A stretch of DNA of 64,000 bases from Rhizopus sp. PT2906 (lineage: Eukaryota; Mucoromycota; Mucoromycetes; Mucorales; Rhizopodaceae): NCBI GenBank assembly GCA_025529335.1, contig JAMYHX010000004.1:1-64000 (forward strand), given 5' to 3'. The position numbers and the translations under genes were made by a program. Positions 23,691 to 35,851 of the stretch are shown here, piece by piece (the first letter of the stretch is position 1; every line of letters starts with the position of its first letter). The notes beneath the pieces are model-generated. The model had not been told where the DNA came from. It saw nothing but the letters and a program-made list of their open reading frames with translations, and did not search any database.

Positions 23691-23950
23691 TCGACTTTAG
23701 TTTATTTCAGAAATGAGATACGACAATGTGTTCATTACTTGCTTCCTTACAGACCTTTCCGTAACCCAATGGAAAAGTCCTTTTCGAAGCTTAAATGATT
23801 GGTTAGAAGAGAGCCTGGCTTGGCTAAAAGAAGCTACTGAAGTACATTGGTGAGTGCAGTAAACAAATAACTCGTGAAAACTGTCAGGGCTGGGTTGGAC
23901 ACGACATTCAGTACTTCAATAAATGTTTAAATAAAGAAGACATGTATTAA
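23691..23950 (+). pseudogene. Tc1/mariner transposase relic (C-terminal end)
   Basis: The frame reads YLLPYRPFRNPMEKSFSKLK, the degenerate form of the Tc1 catalytic-site motif YLPPYSPxLNPIExxWSxxK in which the NP(I/M)E glutamate is still present. A TGA follows, then LVRREPG and, after a frame change, NCQGWVGHDIQYFNKCLNK, the usual C terminus (DCQGWVRH). Stops and a frameshift show it is dead. No N-terminal half lies directly upstream in frame. Confidence 0.8.
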
Positions 23951-24765
23951 TAGATTTTGCATACGAAAATCACCAATTTGAACCTAGATTCTCGCCAATT
24001 TATTTGGTTAAAATAACGGATTTTATTTAATTAATTATTTAATTGCATTATAGCTAGTCCCTATCCAAAAGGACATTGTTGCTTGGGCTAATAAAAAAAA
24101 ATAAATGCAAATGGAAGAATAAAATAGGTTCATAGGGACAAATAAAGTGGGGATGTCATATACATATTGGTTCAAAACATCTAAGAAGAATGGAAATCGG
24201 GTTGGCAACAAGATACCTTTTTATCTTTTGTGAAAAGAAACAAAGAAAAAGGGAATATAGAGGACGGAGTGCAGTGTAGTATGTTATGAGAATTATGAAT
24301 GTGAAGAAAATAATGTGAATGTTCACTGAATTTGAAGGTTAGATTATTGTGCTAGCTGGGACAATGTCCATACAAGGTAGGAGTTCGCGTTAAAGAGGCT
24401 CCAGGTACCCCAAGCATGGTGTACAATACTAAGACGAGATGGGGCACCATTCCCATCCTTTACCATTGGCACCATCAACACAGAGAAACGAAAGACAGCA
24501 ACAGCAACAGACACAAGCAAACTCTAAGTCAGAGAAGGCCCAGACAAGAACACATTTGTAGATGACTGACTACACACCTACAAACCTCACCACTGATAAT
24601 AAGCAAAAGCTCAATTAAAGCACACGATACACAACAAGAAGCAATGAGTAATAGGAAGAGATGTTTGTTAATATTAGTATAGCCGTGAGAGCAATAGATA
24701 TAAAAGAAAAATACAAAAAACCGAAAGAGAAAGCGACGTGTATCATTCATCGTAAGAAGAATCAT
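23951..24765. other. Intergenic, nothing supportable
   Basis: A/T-rich flank of the transposase relic, followed by a slightly more GC-rich patch (about 24355-24540) with CAACAG-type repeats. The hydrophobic minus-strand ORF 24529-24765 has no family features and was not called. Confidence 0.4.
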
Positions 24766-25680
24766 TTAGGTCGGTTTTCTTGGTTTGATTTGTTTTCGGT
24801 GCCAAGTAAATGTGACCAGCATGGGCATGCGATAAGCGGCGAGAAACGCTTGTTGGTGCTGACAATCCAGGAATCGATTGGTTGATTTCTCTTTGAAATA
24901 TGGCTCATTTAAGAATTTTGGTGGTGTCAACCAGAAATGTCTTTCAAAAAAAAAAAAAGGTAAGTACCGCGTTATTTGCATGAAAAAATATACCTTCATT
25001 TTGAGGAGATAGTCCAATGTTTGTTTGAACATTACGATATTTGAAAGATCCTTAGGAATGATAGGCTTAGAAAGCAGAGAAGCAGCATACACACCATCTT
25101 CGGTCAATTTCAGCATATACAAAGAACCAACATTGTCTGTCAATATCAAAGTCAGTCACTGAATATCATTGCGTTTAACAAAACATCAATATTTTACCAA
25201 TGAAGTCCATCGCCAGTAGTTCTCTGATGTCAGTTGAATAATGGCAGTTGAGATGGTTGAGAACGGCTGCGTTTGTGCGCAGACTCTTTGATTGCTGCTT
25301 TAGTTTCAAATCTTCTTGAGCTTTTGACCGTTTCCATTCGTTTGAAGATAGTTCGATCTTAATATTGCCATCGTATCTGAGTATGAGGTCGATTTTCTTT
25401 CCATACGCTGGTGTATTCTGCATGGGATTAAGGATCGCCTTGTTCAAATGGGCCACATTTTTGGTTGCCTCACATGAGTGTTATCCAACCACCAACACCA
25501 CATCTGTGCAATCAAAAACAAGTTCCAAAATGGTTGCAAATCTGCGATAGAAAGTCAATTCAGATTCATTGGCTTTCTTCGACCAGCGTTCCAAATTTCG
25601 CATGATGTGCTCTACGATAAGAAGAAGGATATAGGGCTGACTTTATTGTTGACATTTCGTTTTCGATATTTGCCATTTTT
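24766..25680 (-). pseudogene. Broken accessory gene (Mucorales-type hypothetical)
   Basis: Minus strand from about 25660: MRNLERWSKKANESELTFYR, RFATILELVFDCTDVVLVVG, an in-frame TAA, HSCEATKNVAHLNKAIL, YGKKIDLILRYDGNIKIELS, SNEWKRSKAQEDLKLKQQSK, LRTNAAVLNHL ... ELLAMDFIG, an intron (GTAAAATATT ... GACAG), SLYMLKLTEDGVYAASLL, SKPIIPKDL. A second junction at a poly-T/poly-A tract (about 24948) no longer keeps frame well before HFWLTPPKFLNE. The order resembles a family of hypothetical proteins common in Mucorales genomes; function unknown. The 5' end abuts TIR copy III at 25687, which may have displaced its start. Confidence 0.6.
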
Positions 25681-25686
25681 TCTCGT

Positions 25687-26101
25687 GGGAAACACTGCAT
25701 GTACCAGAAAATGCACCAGAAATTAGACTAATAATACAGGCACTACTCTATCCATTATCTATGGTATAACCCAACAAAGCTTTTCGATGTCTAGCGTCAA
25801 ACTAAACATGGCTTTATAAAAGATCTTGGTTTGCTCCTTTTCAGAAAGAAAGAGATAAAAAAAGAAATGTTGTTATTTATTCTAGTTTTATGTTGTCGGT
25901 TGATCAATAAAGATGCAAGAACACGCGTAATTATGTGGCATCATATTTTATATTAGAGAGAGTGAACTGGGCAGCCATAGGTTAGGTAGGGACTTTGGTA
26001 GTGTGACGTTGTATAGTGACAACATAGGTAGCACCTCAAGGAAGCACCCGTAGCATTAGCTTATTTTCTGGTGCATTTTCTGGTGCGTGTAGTGTTGGCC
26101 T
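25687..26101. mobile_element. TIR element copy III (MITE-like), inverted relative to copy II
   Basis: About 415 bp. The left end is GGGAAACACTGCATGTACCA followed by GAAAATGCACC; the right end is GGTGCGTGTAGTGTTGGCCT. Read in reverse complement it parallels copy II throughout (ATCTTGGTTTGCTCCTTTTC, TTTTATGTTGTCGG, TGACGTTGTATAGTGACAAC). It contains no transposase. It sits directly against the 5' side of the broken gene at 24766-25680. Confidence 0.85.
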
Positions 26102-26866
26102 ATTTTTATTAAGACATCGTACTCAGATATGGTCGATCTAGGATGTAACTGCAGTCCCGAATCAATCAAAATCGAGTCAATTATACCTCTACATCTTGAG
26201 GCCATTGTTCTTGCTTTTGACAAATCCAGCATCTTTTTATCATTAAAACTGTTGGTTGTATTAGTTACATATTGTTATAGAAGAGGTATTTATTTCAAGC
26301 TTAATATTTACTAACACTTAACAATCTGTGATATCTGTGTTTATCTGGTTGTAAAACAGTGAAGAGTCAATAGCTAACAATTACTATTTTATTATAAGTC
26401 TGAGAAAAGAACTATTACATGAGGGTATGGCCCGGATATATACGAAGGGTGACAACTGTAAATGTCTGTCGTCGTGAATTTAATCGTCACTCTTTTCTTT
26501 TTTGTAGATTAAAGACAGCTTTATTCATTTTATTAGTTATAATATTGTACATCGCTTAGTTGCAAGTATGAGTGATCGATACCAAAGATGGGCCAACAGA
26601 ATATTAAAATAAATATGAAAGTATATTATTATTAAAATAGACATATCAAACTTTCTTTTTTTTATCACAAATAAAAGGTCGATTTGTGATGAATAGGACG
26701 AGCAACTTAATTTCTTGCGAGTGTATTATTCTCTTATCTAAAAATGCTCAATGGCGTATCAGCCAATAATGTGTTTGCCCCAAATAAAAGCCACAGTCTA
26801 CTTAATTTATGCTGTCAAAATGTTCATTTCTAATTTTTTTTCCTTTTTTAAAAAAAAAAGGTAGAA
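26102..26866. other. Intergenic, nothing recognised
   Basis: A/T-rich region between TIR copy III and the DUF1764 gene. One 61-codon ORF (26129-26314) has no family features. The A-rich run just before 26867 is probably leader sequence. Confidence 0.4.
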
Positions 26867-27447
26867 ATGGCAAAGAACACAAAAAAAGGCAAGAACGAAA
26901 CAAAGGAGAGCACAAAACCAGAAAAGAAAAACAAGGTCCTTGATACCTCTGAGATTGACGATATCTTTAATACAAAAAAGATCACTTCCACATCTTCTTC
27001 TACCTCAACAGAGCAAGCTACAAAGAAAAGAAAGGCAGATAGTGACACTTTGTCGAAACCTAAAAAAAAAGCAAAAGAAACAGAGATAGAAGAAGAAGAA
27101 CAGGATAGCAAGAAAGTAGAAGAAGTTGTATTTGCAGAATTGGCAGCTGTAAAAAGTGAGAAAAAGACACAAAAGAAGCCAGTGGTTCCACCATCGGATG
27201 ATGATTTTGGGGATTCAAGAGGCTTGAAGAAACCAAGTAATAAGGATTTGCGTGCATACTTTACCAGTCTATTAATTATTTTTGTATTAGCACGTACGAC
27301 CGAGGAAGGATACCCTCTCTATGACATTAAAGACTTGAATATTGGCTTAGGAAAGGATACACCAGAATGCCCATTTGATTGTCAATGCTGTAAGTATATT
27401 ATTTATTATACTACAACATACACTAATATGTCTTTAAAGGCTTTTAA
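26867..27447 (+). CDS. DUF1764-family small basic protein
   Basis: Three exons (26867-27251, 27291-27389, 27440-27447). The Lys/Glu/Ser-rich N terminus (MAKNTKKGKNETKE, SEIDDIFNTKK) and the C terminus (RTTEEGYPLYDIKDLNIG, DTPECPFDCQCCF) fit the eukaryotic DUF1764 family, whose proteins end in a CPFDCxCCF motif. The last coding exon is only 8 nt: splicing T|GC TTT TAA restores the invariant final CCF. Without that splice the frame would run on into intron sequence. The cysteine cluster suggests metal binding and the KKRK/KKKAK patches suggest a nuclear or nucleolar site; function is not established. It is convergent with UBR1, 42 bp apart. Confidence 0.85.
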
Positions 27448-27489
27448 GATTTGACTGTATTTTATTGTTTCACTGTACAAAGAATGAAT

Positions 27490-30400
27490 TTAAAATGCTT
27501 CCCAAGCTGTTGTCGTTTGTGATGCTTCCATCCTTCTTCTGATGAATGAAGGTATAGAATGTGTTAACCACATTTGTCTAATCTGTTCATATCTTTTCAT
27601 ATTGAGATACTGTGGTGCACCTCGCTTAAAGAATATGTCGGCCTCTCCATGACTATCGAGATAGGGTGCATTCATAATGCTACCTCCATTATCATGTAAT
27701 AATAATAAGAAACAGTCCTTGATCATCATGTATATTCCAATTTCACCTCCACAACTAAATATAGATGAGTAATTACATATTATTATTCATTGTTCTCGTT
27801 ACCTCTTCATATGAACGTTGCATTCGCCTTTAGTTCCTTCCGTACAACAGAATCGACGAGCACATACAAACGTACCACAAATCAAACAAATGGCCGAATG
27901 TTCAGGAACAGAGTTGCATTTACGACATATGCGTTTCGAACTTTCATCAAGCAAAACGTCCAGACGATAAGGTAATGTCGTTAAACGATACTTAATGGGC
28001 AAATTCAGTGATATATGTGTTCCATTCTTGTCCAAAAAGTCCTGGCACCAGTAATTGAGTAGTTCGTGATCAGTACTTGTTAAGTTGAAGATGGTTTCAA
28101 AGCTGGGAAGATTCAACGTATTCAGTAGACGATCATATTCACTTTGTGGTCCTTCTTCCATGGCATCCGTTGAGCTTGGACTTTGTGGGATAAATCCATA
28201 ATGTACCGTCATCAATAGCAGTGATTTACGAAGGTAGGGTAAAGTAAATAGGCGAAGAAGTGCAGTAAATCCCTTGGGATTTAATCTGTTAAACACTGTC
28301 TTGGTATGAGGAAATCCTATAGATGAAAGGACATGTTCTATAAAACGTTTGGCTCCATCTGCTCCCTTGACTTGTTGTTGATCGTCACAGAGAGTAGTGA
28401 GTAGTTCATTCAGCCTGGTATCCTTGAATAGTCTTTCATTATCACACATGACTTGAGCAATGCCAATCACAGTCTTTGTCAGGTCGGCTAGATAAAGAGC
28501 ACGCATCAGATGATGTGCCTGCACCTCTGGGTAATCTGCAACAAGGAAACCAAGACGAACCAGGATCTTGAATGGATCATCCGATAACACTGGTACTGTA
28601 CTGGGCTTATGTGGGCCGGAGATGAGCTGATGCAGCTGTTCAAGCAAAACACTTTCTGCCACTTGGTGATCATCCGTCTGCCAGGGAGATTCCATCAGTT
28701 TGGGCACTAGTCCATTTGTCATTGACAGAATCTTCAAGAGTGTTTGTGATGTCCTTGATATATCATCGATAAATGTTCCTGTATGCTCCACCATCAGATC
28801 CCTCGCTCGTGTATTCTCAGCTCCTCTTTGCGCCACTTCAAAGTTACTGATGGTATATGCGTACATATCATATAGATAGTATAAAGAATCCTTCAAATCT
28901 GTTACAAATTCGCCCGATTCGTCTCCTGTCGCTTTATAAATGGCTCTAATCAATTTGTTATAGAGATACTTGAGTCTTTCCTCATCAGCTATAACCAGGT
29001 TGGAGTCCTGAGGCAGACCTGTCCTTCTTTTGAATGTAATCTTCTCACCAGCATCAACAGCTACTTCAAGCAGCGACTTTACCATATCATCAAAAGACGT
29101 AGAGGGAGCCATGACACCAGGGTAAGTCTCCTTTTTGCCTTTCCAGACGATCGGAACCAACACGTTGCCCAGTGCTTTACAGAGAGGGCATAGGAATCGG
29201 CCTTTGGGCGATCTTGTAAGCGAAAGACGACTCATAAAGTCTTGATTATCTACAGATTGCTGGTATGTTTCAAAGCATTCAGCGTGCATTAAATGACCAC
29301 AGGAGGAAATATCGACACCAGGCACATGTGAACCGGTAGGGAATGCAGTAAAGTGTGTTCCTTTATCATTGCTTGCCTCCTCTCTCGGGCCCCAAGGGTT
29401 ATGCAAATGAAGGCTTGTGTCAAGTATATCAGACCATACATCCTTGGTCACAGGTGAAAGTCGTTGGACATTAGAGCGCTGGACGAGACCAAGCATGCCG
29501 TACAGCTGAGAACCATCCAGCTCTTCTTGACATACAATACAGTTATCAGTAGGGAAATGACACTTGCGTACAATTTCAAATTCGTTAGCTGAGGACATCA
29601 AGTCATCATTTGCAGGGATTTCATCCATAGCATCTTTAAAATCTTCTTCATCCTTGTATAGATCTGCATGTTGTTCCATAAACTTGGACTGGGCCTGTGC
29701 AAATTGAGACATAATGGCTGCTTGACGCGCTTTAGCAGCTGCTTTCTTACGTTCGTACTCAGACATGCCATCGCCACTTGAGTTGCCTTGGTTATCAAAA
29801 GAAATTTGCTTGCTTCTTCTCTCTTTCCACTCACCAATCGTATCTTTGGCCTTTTGATTGCCAAGCTGTTCAATTTTGTCAATAATGAAGCATAACCGCT
29901 TATGAGTATGAGAAAGCTCTTTGTCATCCACGCAGTGTATGAGCACGGATAGCAACGTAGAGTGAACTCGTTCGATCTCATTCACTTGTATAGCATATTC
30001 ATCTTCTGTAGCATTTTCAACAAAGCCTCCTGATGTATCCATAAAGGGGTCTATATCATTTTGTTCATTATTGACATCTGTTACAGCAAGTATACCAAGG
30101 TAAAGCGCTTCGTCCAATATCGTCTCACTTTTGGCTTGTTTGGCAATCTTTGAGTTCCATAAGGCATAGATCAAGATTTGACAAAACACCTTGGAATGCA
30201 AAAAGTTATTAAGATGTCTGAAGGGCCCCTTTTCAATGCGATGAATCTTGGGTTGAACAAGGAATTCTTCCTTATCGTTTAGCGCACTTTCAGGATGCAG
30301 CTGGTTCCAGCGCTTTCTCAGCACAACGTGTGCCTCTTCGCGCTTGTTACGCGTGTAGTGCCAGAAGTAAGGGTCAATTTCGTCCAAACACTCAGGCTTG

Positions 30401-33400
30401 ATTTCGTACATGCCTTTATCATTGACACCATCGGGTGCTCTAAAATTAGCAACCTTGTTGAGTTCAGCTTCAAATGATTCATGTTCGGTGAGAGTGTCTG
30501 GGATTAACTTGAGTAGTTCTGAGTAGGAAAGACTAGAAAGACCAAGATATTGAATGATAGCACGACGAATACGTTGTTCAGTGGATGTTCCTGATGCATA
30601 GCCATGCTCAGTAGCACTGATGATTAACAGATTCAGCAGCTCTTCCACCATAAAGGTCTTTTGTGGTGAGTCATAAACAGGATGCGTTTTGTTCCATTTT
30701 CCTTTAAACCAATCTTGAAGTTGGAATCTGTCAATTAACGTCAACAGTAATTGGTCGCTATTACAGACAACAAATCCAACTTGGAGTAAGAAAATGTCGC
30801 GATCTAATGTATTTTCTCTGACGTTGATATCTCTGTACGTATGGAACTTTGTGAAGGGGGTTAGCACATGTCTATTCTTGCTTGACTTTTTTGGGAGTGT
30901 TTACCTGATTACGGATACCATAGCCATTCCTTACCCAAACACCACAGTTAATCTGTGATAAGATGGTAAGTGTACGAATAGGATACTCAAGTATATCCAG
31001 AAATGTAGCACGGCGATCATCTTGGAGTGCATTATTCACCATTTGCTTAAATCCGCCAATCCAACCATTCTCGGCCAAGACTTCATCATACAGCAAGGAC
31101 ACGTTTTCAAACAACTCGGATAGAAGCCAGTGGAAAGGATGATGGAACGATACGGGCTGAACTGTGACATCATAGTCAATAATATCAAAAGGACCTATAT
31201 GAGGCGTACTGACTTGATGATATTTTTGCTCTGATATGCCTTTGATGATAATTCTATTCTGAGCTATATTTGGATAAGGAAGAGACGCAGGAGACAAACG
31301 AGGGTTCCAGTCACGAATAGCCTTTAAAACACGGTAGATGGTACGGCAAAGGTTATAGGATGCATGTACGATAGGAATTTCAGATTGAAGAGCATCAAAA
31401 CAGGCTGCGTACAGTCGACAGAGTTTAACGATTTGTAAGGTGACATTAAAGGCATTCATCCATGTATTTGATTCATACTCTACATGGGCATCTGATTGAC
31501 GTTTTAAGGGATCCATGGCTTGGAACTGATAGAGCATGTCGATAAAATGACGAAGATACAGAGGACTCTTTGAAATTTCCAATTTCACTTGTTCGGCATT
31601 CATGACATATCGCAAATCATAGATCGTGTAGGCATAGCGGTGACGGGCAATCGCTCTAAATGAAGGATCCACTTGAGCTTGTGAATAATCTTCAGGCAAG
31701 ATCATATGAATGCGATCGGTCAAGAAAAAGTTAGACAGAATAGAACATACCATGCCAAAGAACTTGTAGTCTTTGACGAGTATAGAAGCAACTGTGGGCA
31801 CAGTCAAGAGCTGAACGGACAGTGTACTCACAGAATTTTCAGGTTCTCTGTCCTTGAAAAAGAATGCATCGATCAATTCAGGATAGTTGCGTGCAAAACG
31901 AACACCGAGAATAGGTCTATATTCATAATTTGAGATAAAAGTGCCGATTAGCAAGTCTTTGATATCCATTCGAGCTGTCTTCCATAGCCTAAGATCAAAT
32001 TGCAAGATGTAATCCAGACGAAGTTTACGTCTGAATTCTTTTTTCAAGTTGCTATTGATTTCAGCCAAGCTCTTTGTTGCCCCATGATTCGTCAATGGCA
32101 CGCCCATGTCCTTAGCGATCTGTCGTTCAGCCAACTCCAACTTGTCGGTATAATCTAACCAAGCGTCCAGATTCCATTCCATATCCAATATATCTCTTGG
32201 TTTGTGCGTCTTGTGTGATTTTGGCTGAGACGATGAAGAGGATCGACGTCTCTTGAGGATCTCTTGATCACGCTCTTCGTGCAATCTATCTGCGTCCACA
32301 TGGAGGCGTGCTTCCTCTGCTAACCTTTCACTAGCATTGCGATGCCATTCAAGATGATGCCCCATAATAAATTCCAAGTGTCTATGTGTCTCACTATTGG
32401 AAGAACTTTCATCATCGCCTTCTTCATGTTCTTCTCCTTCATCACCTTCATCACCTTCTTCAAACTCTTCTTCAACGTCTTCCTCGATAACATTATCAGC
32501 GTCAAACATGATTTCATCACCATCGCTATCCATACCGCCATCTTCATCACCAAATTCGAATGAATCGTCTTCTTCTTCTGGCATTCTAGCTCTTCTGTAG
32601 CGTGTAGACAGTCTGGCAAGATCAGGTCGAAGGGCCCAATCAGTAGAGAGAACTTGGCAGATAGTATCTCGTATGATCGTATTACCGCCTTCTACGTTAT
32701 TAAAAAACCTGTATCGACCGCTGACCAATTCCTTTAACCAGTCCAATAAAAGGCCAGCGATTTCTTCACGGACTGTTTTATGCACTGAACAAATAGTGAC
32801 AGCCAAGCCGATGGAGCTGATGATACTGGCGGCTGTGATCAAGCTTTGAATATCTTTGGATTCCTTCACGATGTGTCGTCCATACCTATCGACAGATTGA
32901 GCTATCACTTCAGCCTGTTCGTGAGTACAGCCAATTGCATTTTTCACGACTGCAATTACATCATCAAAAGAGTGTTTTTCATCATTCCATAAAATGCAGG
33001 CGTATGATTGAGTCTCCAAATCGATAGGTAGACCTAATGCTCGATGTGAAACAAGACAGTCCTGCTTTATGGATTCAACCGAACCAATCGACATGACATC
33101 CTCAGGTGAAGCAGCAAATGTCTCCAAGATATAGTCTGCGATGACTGTGATCGTTTCTCGAACGGAGCTCAATAGAGCGGGTGGTACAGATGATAGGGGT
33201 TCGAGTTGATGGATAGATGTGTTGGGTATCTGTGTTGAAGAAGACTGCAGAGAATGAATTTTACAGTTAAGAGGAACCTTCCAAGCTTCTGGGTCACCAC
33301 AATCGCAGCAACCACCTGCTCCTCTGCTTATCCAAATCTTTACGTCGTGACCGTCGTGATCTGTTGCATGAAAACATTTTGAGCACATAACACAAGTATC

Positions 33401-33869
33401 ATCCAGTCCACAGTTTCTATAGATATGTCAGTTTATATGTATATAAAGTTTCTTTATTAGTATCTTACCTGCAACGATAGACACTTTCGCCTCTTTTAAA
33501 CAAGTGGCCACATTGTTTCCCACGTTGAGTCTCCCAATATTCAGGCTCATTTGTATCGTCCACTAACGGATTCTCATGCCTTATATCAGATATATCATGC
33601 TCCTTTGAGCCAAATAAATTGTATTTTTCTAGTAACAATGAAAGGTTGTCGCTGTCTGTGAGTCCTTCTTGAAAAAAGTACTGTTGTAACCATTGAGGAT
33701 CATTGTTCCAAAGTGATCGATAGCAATTCGTAAGTATATGTTTTTCTGCTCCAGAATGTAAACGGCTTTTATACATGATGGGTGCTTCGACAAGAAATGT
33801 CTTTAGCTGTGCTGCCGACACGGATGCTGTCACATTCTTTAAATTCGTAGTTTCTGCTGTTGTTGACAT
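27490..33869 (-). CDS. UBR1: E3 ubiquitin ligase of the N-degron pathway (UBR1-type N-recognin)
   Basis: Four exons (33869-33469, 33416-30905, 30846-27803, 27754-27490) give 2,073 aa. The UBR box spans intron 1: GKQCGHLFKRGESVYRC, NCGLDDTCVMCSKCF, HDVKIW and CCDCGDPEAW, with the expected Cys/His zinc ligands that bind N-terminal Arg/Lys/His. An acidic stretch (EEDVEEEFEEGDEGDEGEE) lies near residues 430-470. A RING-type domain near residue 1,395 (CIVCQEEL ... CGHLMHAECFETY ... FLCPLCKALGN) recruits the E2. The C-terminal autoinhibitory region ends with PYLDSHGEADIFFKRGAPQY and QMWLTHSIP, the UBR1/UBR2 signature. Size and order match yeast and animal UBR1. All three introns keep frame. Confidence 0.95.
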
Positions 33870-34092
33870 TCTATCTTCTTCTCTCTTTTTCTTTCTGACT
33901 TTCCCCTTTTTATTTTTATCCTCTCTTTTATGATGTTTTGGGGGGATGTTTAAGAATATACAAAAAAATGTACGTAGAAAATATTACAAAAAAGACTCGA
34001 GTTGCGTAAGTAAACTAAGCAGACAAAAAAAAGAGAAGAATAGAAGATAGCAGAAAAAAACTTTATTTTTAGCCTATAGAGCACTCGGAGTG

Positions 34093-35185
34093 TTAAAGCT
34101 TGGAATATTTGGCGGGTTTTTTGGAAAGAGTTGCTTGAACTGAAAGAGGAATATCCTACAATGATATTATTAGTATCTTTATCAGTATTCGTATTATTAT
34201 TTACCTCTGTATGAAGCATAGCAGCATTCCAAGTGACTGTATAAGCTAAACCTTCATCAACAGAGTGATCACGAGAATAATTCAATAAATGCCTCAATGT
34301 ATCGGTTAGCTTCTTCTTTTTTTTTTTTATATATCAATTTCATCCAACTTACTTGGTTCCCATCACAGCAATGGGTGATTTTGAAGCAATGAGTTTAGCC
34401 ATATTTAAGGCTTCGGTTAGCACTGCCTCTTGATTCTCAGCAACCTTATTGACCAATCCACATTGGAGGGCTTCATCGGCGTACATGCTATAAAATATTA
34501 GAATCTATGAATAAAATCATCATTCCACTTACTTGCGAGCTGAGTAGCACAATTCACGAACCAGGCTATGATTGCCAATCACTTTAGGCAGTCTTTGCAG
34601 AGTACCGACATCAGCAGCAAGACCGACATCGACTTCCTTTACGGAGAAGAAAGCATCCTTAGTACAGTATCGAATATCACATGCAGTAATCAAGTCAACT
34701 CCACCACCGATACACGCGCCATGGATAGCAGCAATAACAGGTTTAGGACAACGCTCGATGGCTGTGAAGGCATCTTGGAAGTTTTTAACGAATGGTCGTG
34801 TTCTATAGACCTTTCGAGCAATATCTTCTGCCTCACCTAATGCAGTAAGATTGCTTTCGTTCACTAGTAAAAAGATTAAAAATATGCCCCTTTTTCTTTA
34901 TATAACTTACAGTCCAAACCAGCAGTGAAGACACGGCCAACGCCGGATATAACAATACTTAGAACATTATTATCATCAGCAATCTCAGTAAAGAGTTGTC
35001 TTATATCAACAACCATCCTAAATAATATGTATATCAACATTTATGCGGCCAACTTTTTTTTTTAACTTTTGAACATACTGAGGGTTAAGCGTGTTTAACC
35101 TTTTGGGTCTGTTTAATTGAACATGAGCGACACCATCAGGTAATAAATCAACCTTGACTGTTTCATATTGATACTTGCTGGACAT
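34093..35185 (-). CDS. Peroxisomal delta3,5-delta2,4-dienoyl-CoA isomerase (ECH1/Dci1-like)
   Basis: Starts MSSKYQYETVKVDLLPDG, followed by HVQLNRPKRLNTLNPQ. A central exon has FTAIERCPKPVIAAIHGACI, GGGVDLITACDIRYCTKDAF and FSVKEVDVGLAADVGTLQRL. The oxyanion-hole AIHGxCIGGG and the acidic residues in EVDVGLAADVGTLQRLP are the ECH1 signature that separates it from plain enoyl-CoA hydratases. The last intron (about 34204-34157) joins WNAAMLHTE to DIPLSVQATLSKKPAKYSKL with a stop at 34093. The terminal SKL is a canonical PTS1, so the enzyme should enter peroxisomes, where it isomerises dienoyl-CoAs from odd-position double bonds in beta-oxidation. Exact boundaries of two middle introns were not fully traced. 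Confidence 0.9.
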
Positions 35186-35851
35186 GATTATAAAGTTAAA
35201 GAAAAAGAAGGAGGGAAAGCTGATTTATATCTTATTATTTTCACGTTGACAAGTGGGAATTTAAAGAAACGCACACACATCTGAAATTCAATGACTAATT
35301 TTTTTTGGGTCCAGCTATTTCTCATTTTGGTGTAAAAATAAATGCTTGAAAGCTTATTTTTAAGGAGGAAATCGGTTAAACTATACATCAAAGTACCAGT
35401 GTTTCTACTTCAAATTCAGACGATGTTAGCTTTAGACCAGTCAACAGTAAGCTCTGGACATCTTGCCTGTATAAACCTGAATCTCTTGCTCGATATGGAA
35501 AGAAAGAAGGGCTTCGACGTTATTGATTCTGCAAGAAACCTGGAGGGCGATTGGATCCAGTAATAATGTCTTTGGAGATTTTAAAATGTTTTTGGAAGCA
35601 TTTAGATCGCGCTGCCACATTATTCTTCAACTTTTGCAAGTGATAGCATTGTGGAGGTCGACCATAGCTGTAGCAAGAGTCATATCTTGACATGAATGAT
35701 ATACTTATACAAAATATATACAACATTTCCAGAAAGAGATGTCGTACTTATCGCTTTTTCGTATAAATTGTATTGTAAAGATTGCAAAAATGCGACGTTA
35801 CTTTCTAAAAAGACTGTACAATCTCTCTTCTTGGAAATCATGCGCAGCCTT
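35186..35851. other. Intergenic, short ORFs only
   Basis: A plus-strand reading (35422-35563) gives MLALDQSTVSSGHLACIN ... DMERKKGFDVIDSARNLEG, which looks protein-like but has no partner exons and no recognised family. It may be a gene relic. Nothing else is supportable. Confidence 0.35.

Noticed and set aside
24529..24765. Hydrophobic minus-strand ORF, possible membrane protein.
   Set aside because: AT-rich composition alone gives Phe/Leu-rich ORFs; no motif, partner exon or promoter evidence.
32397..32600. Ser/Pro-rich plus-strand ORF inside UBR1.
   Set aside because: It is the antisense of the acidic Glu/Asp run of UBR1; composition is explained by that.
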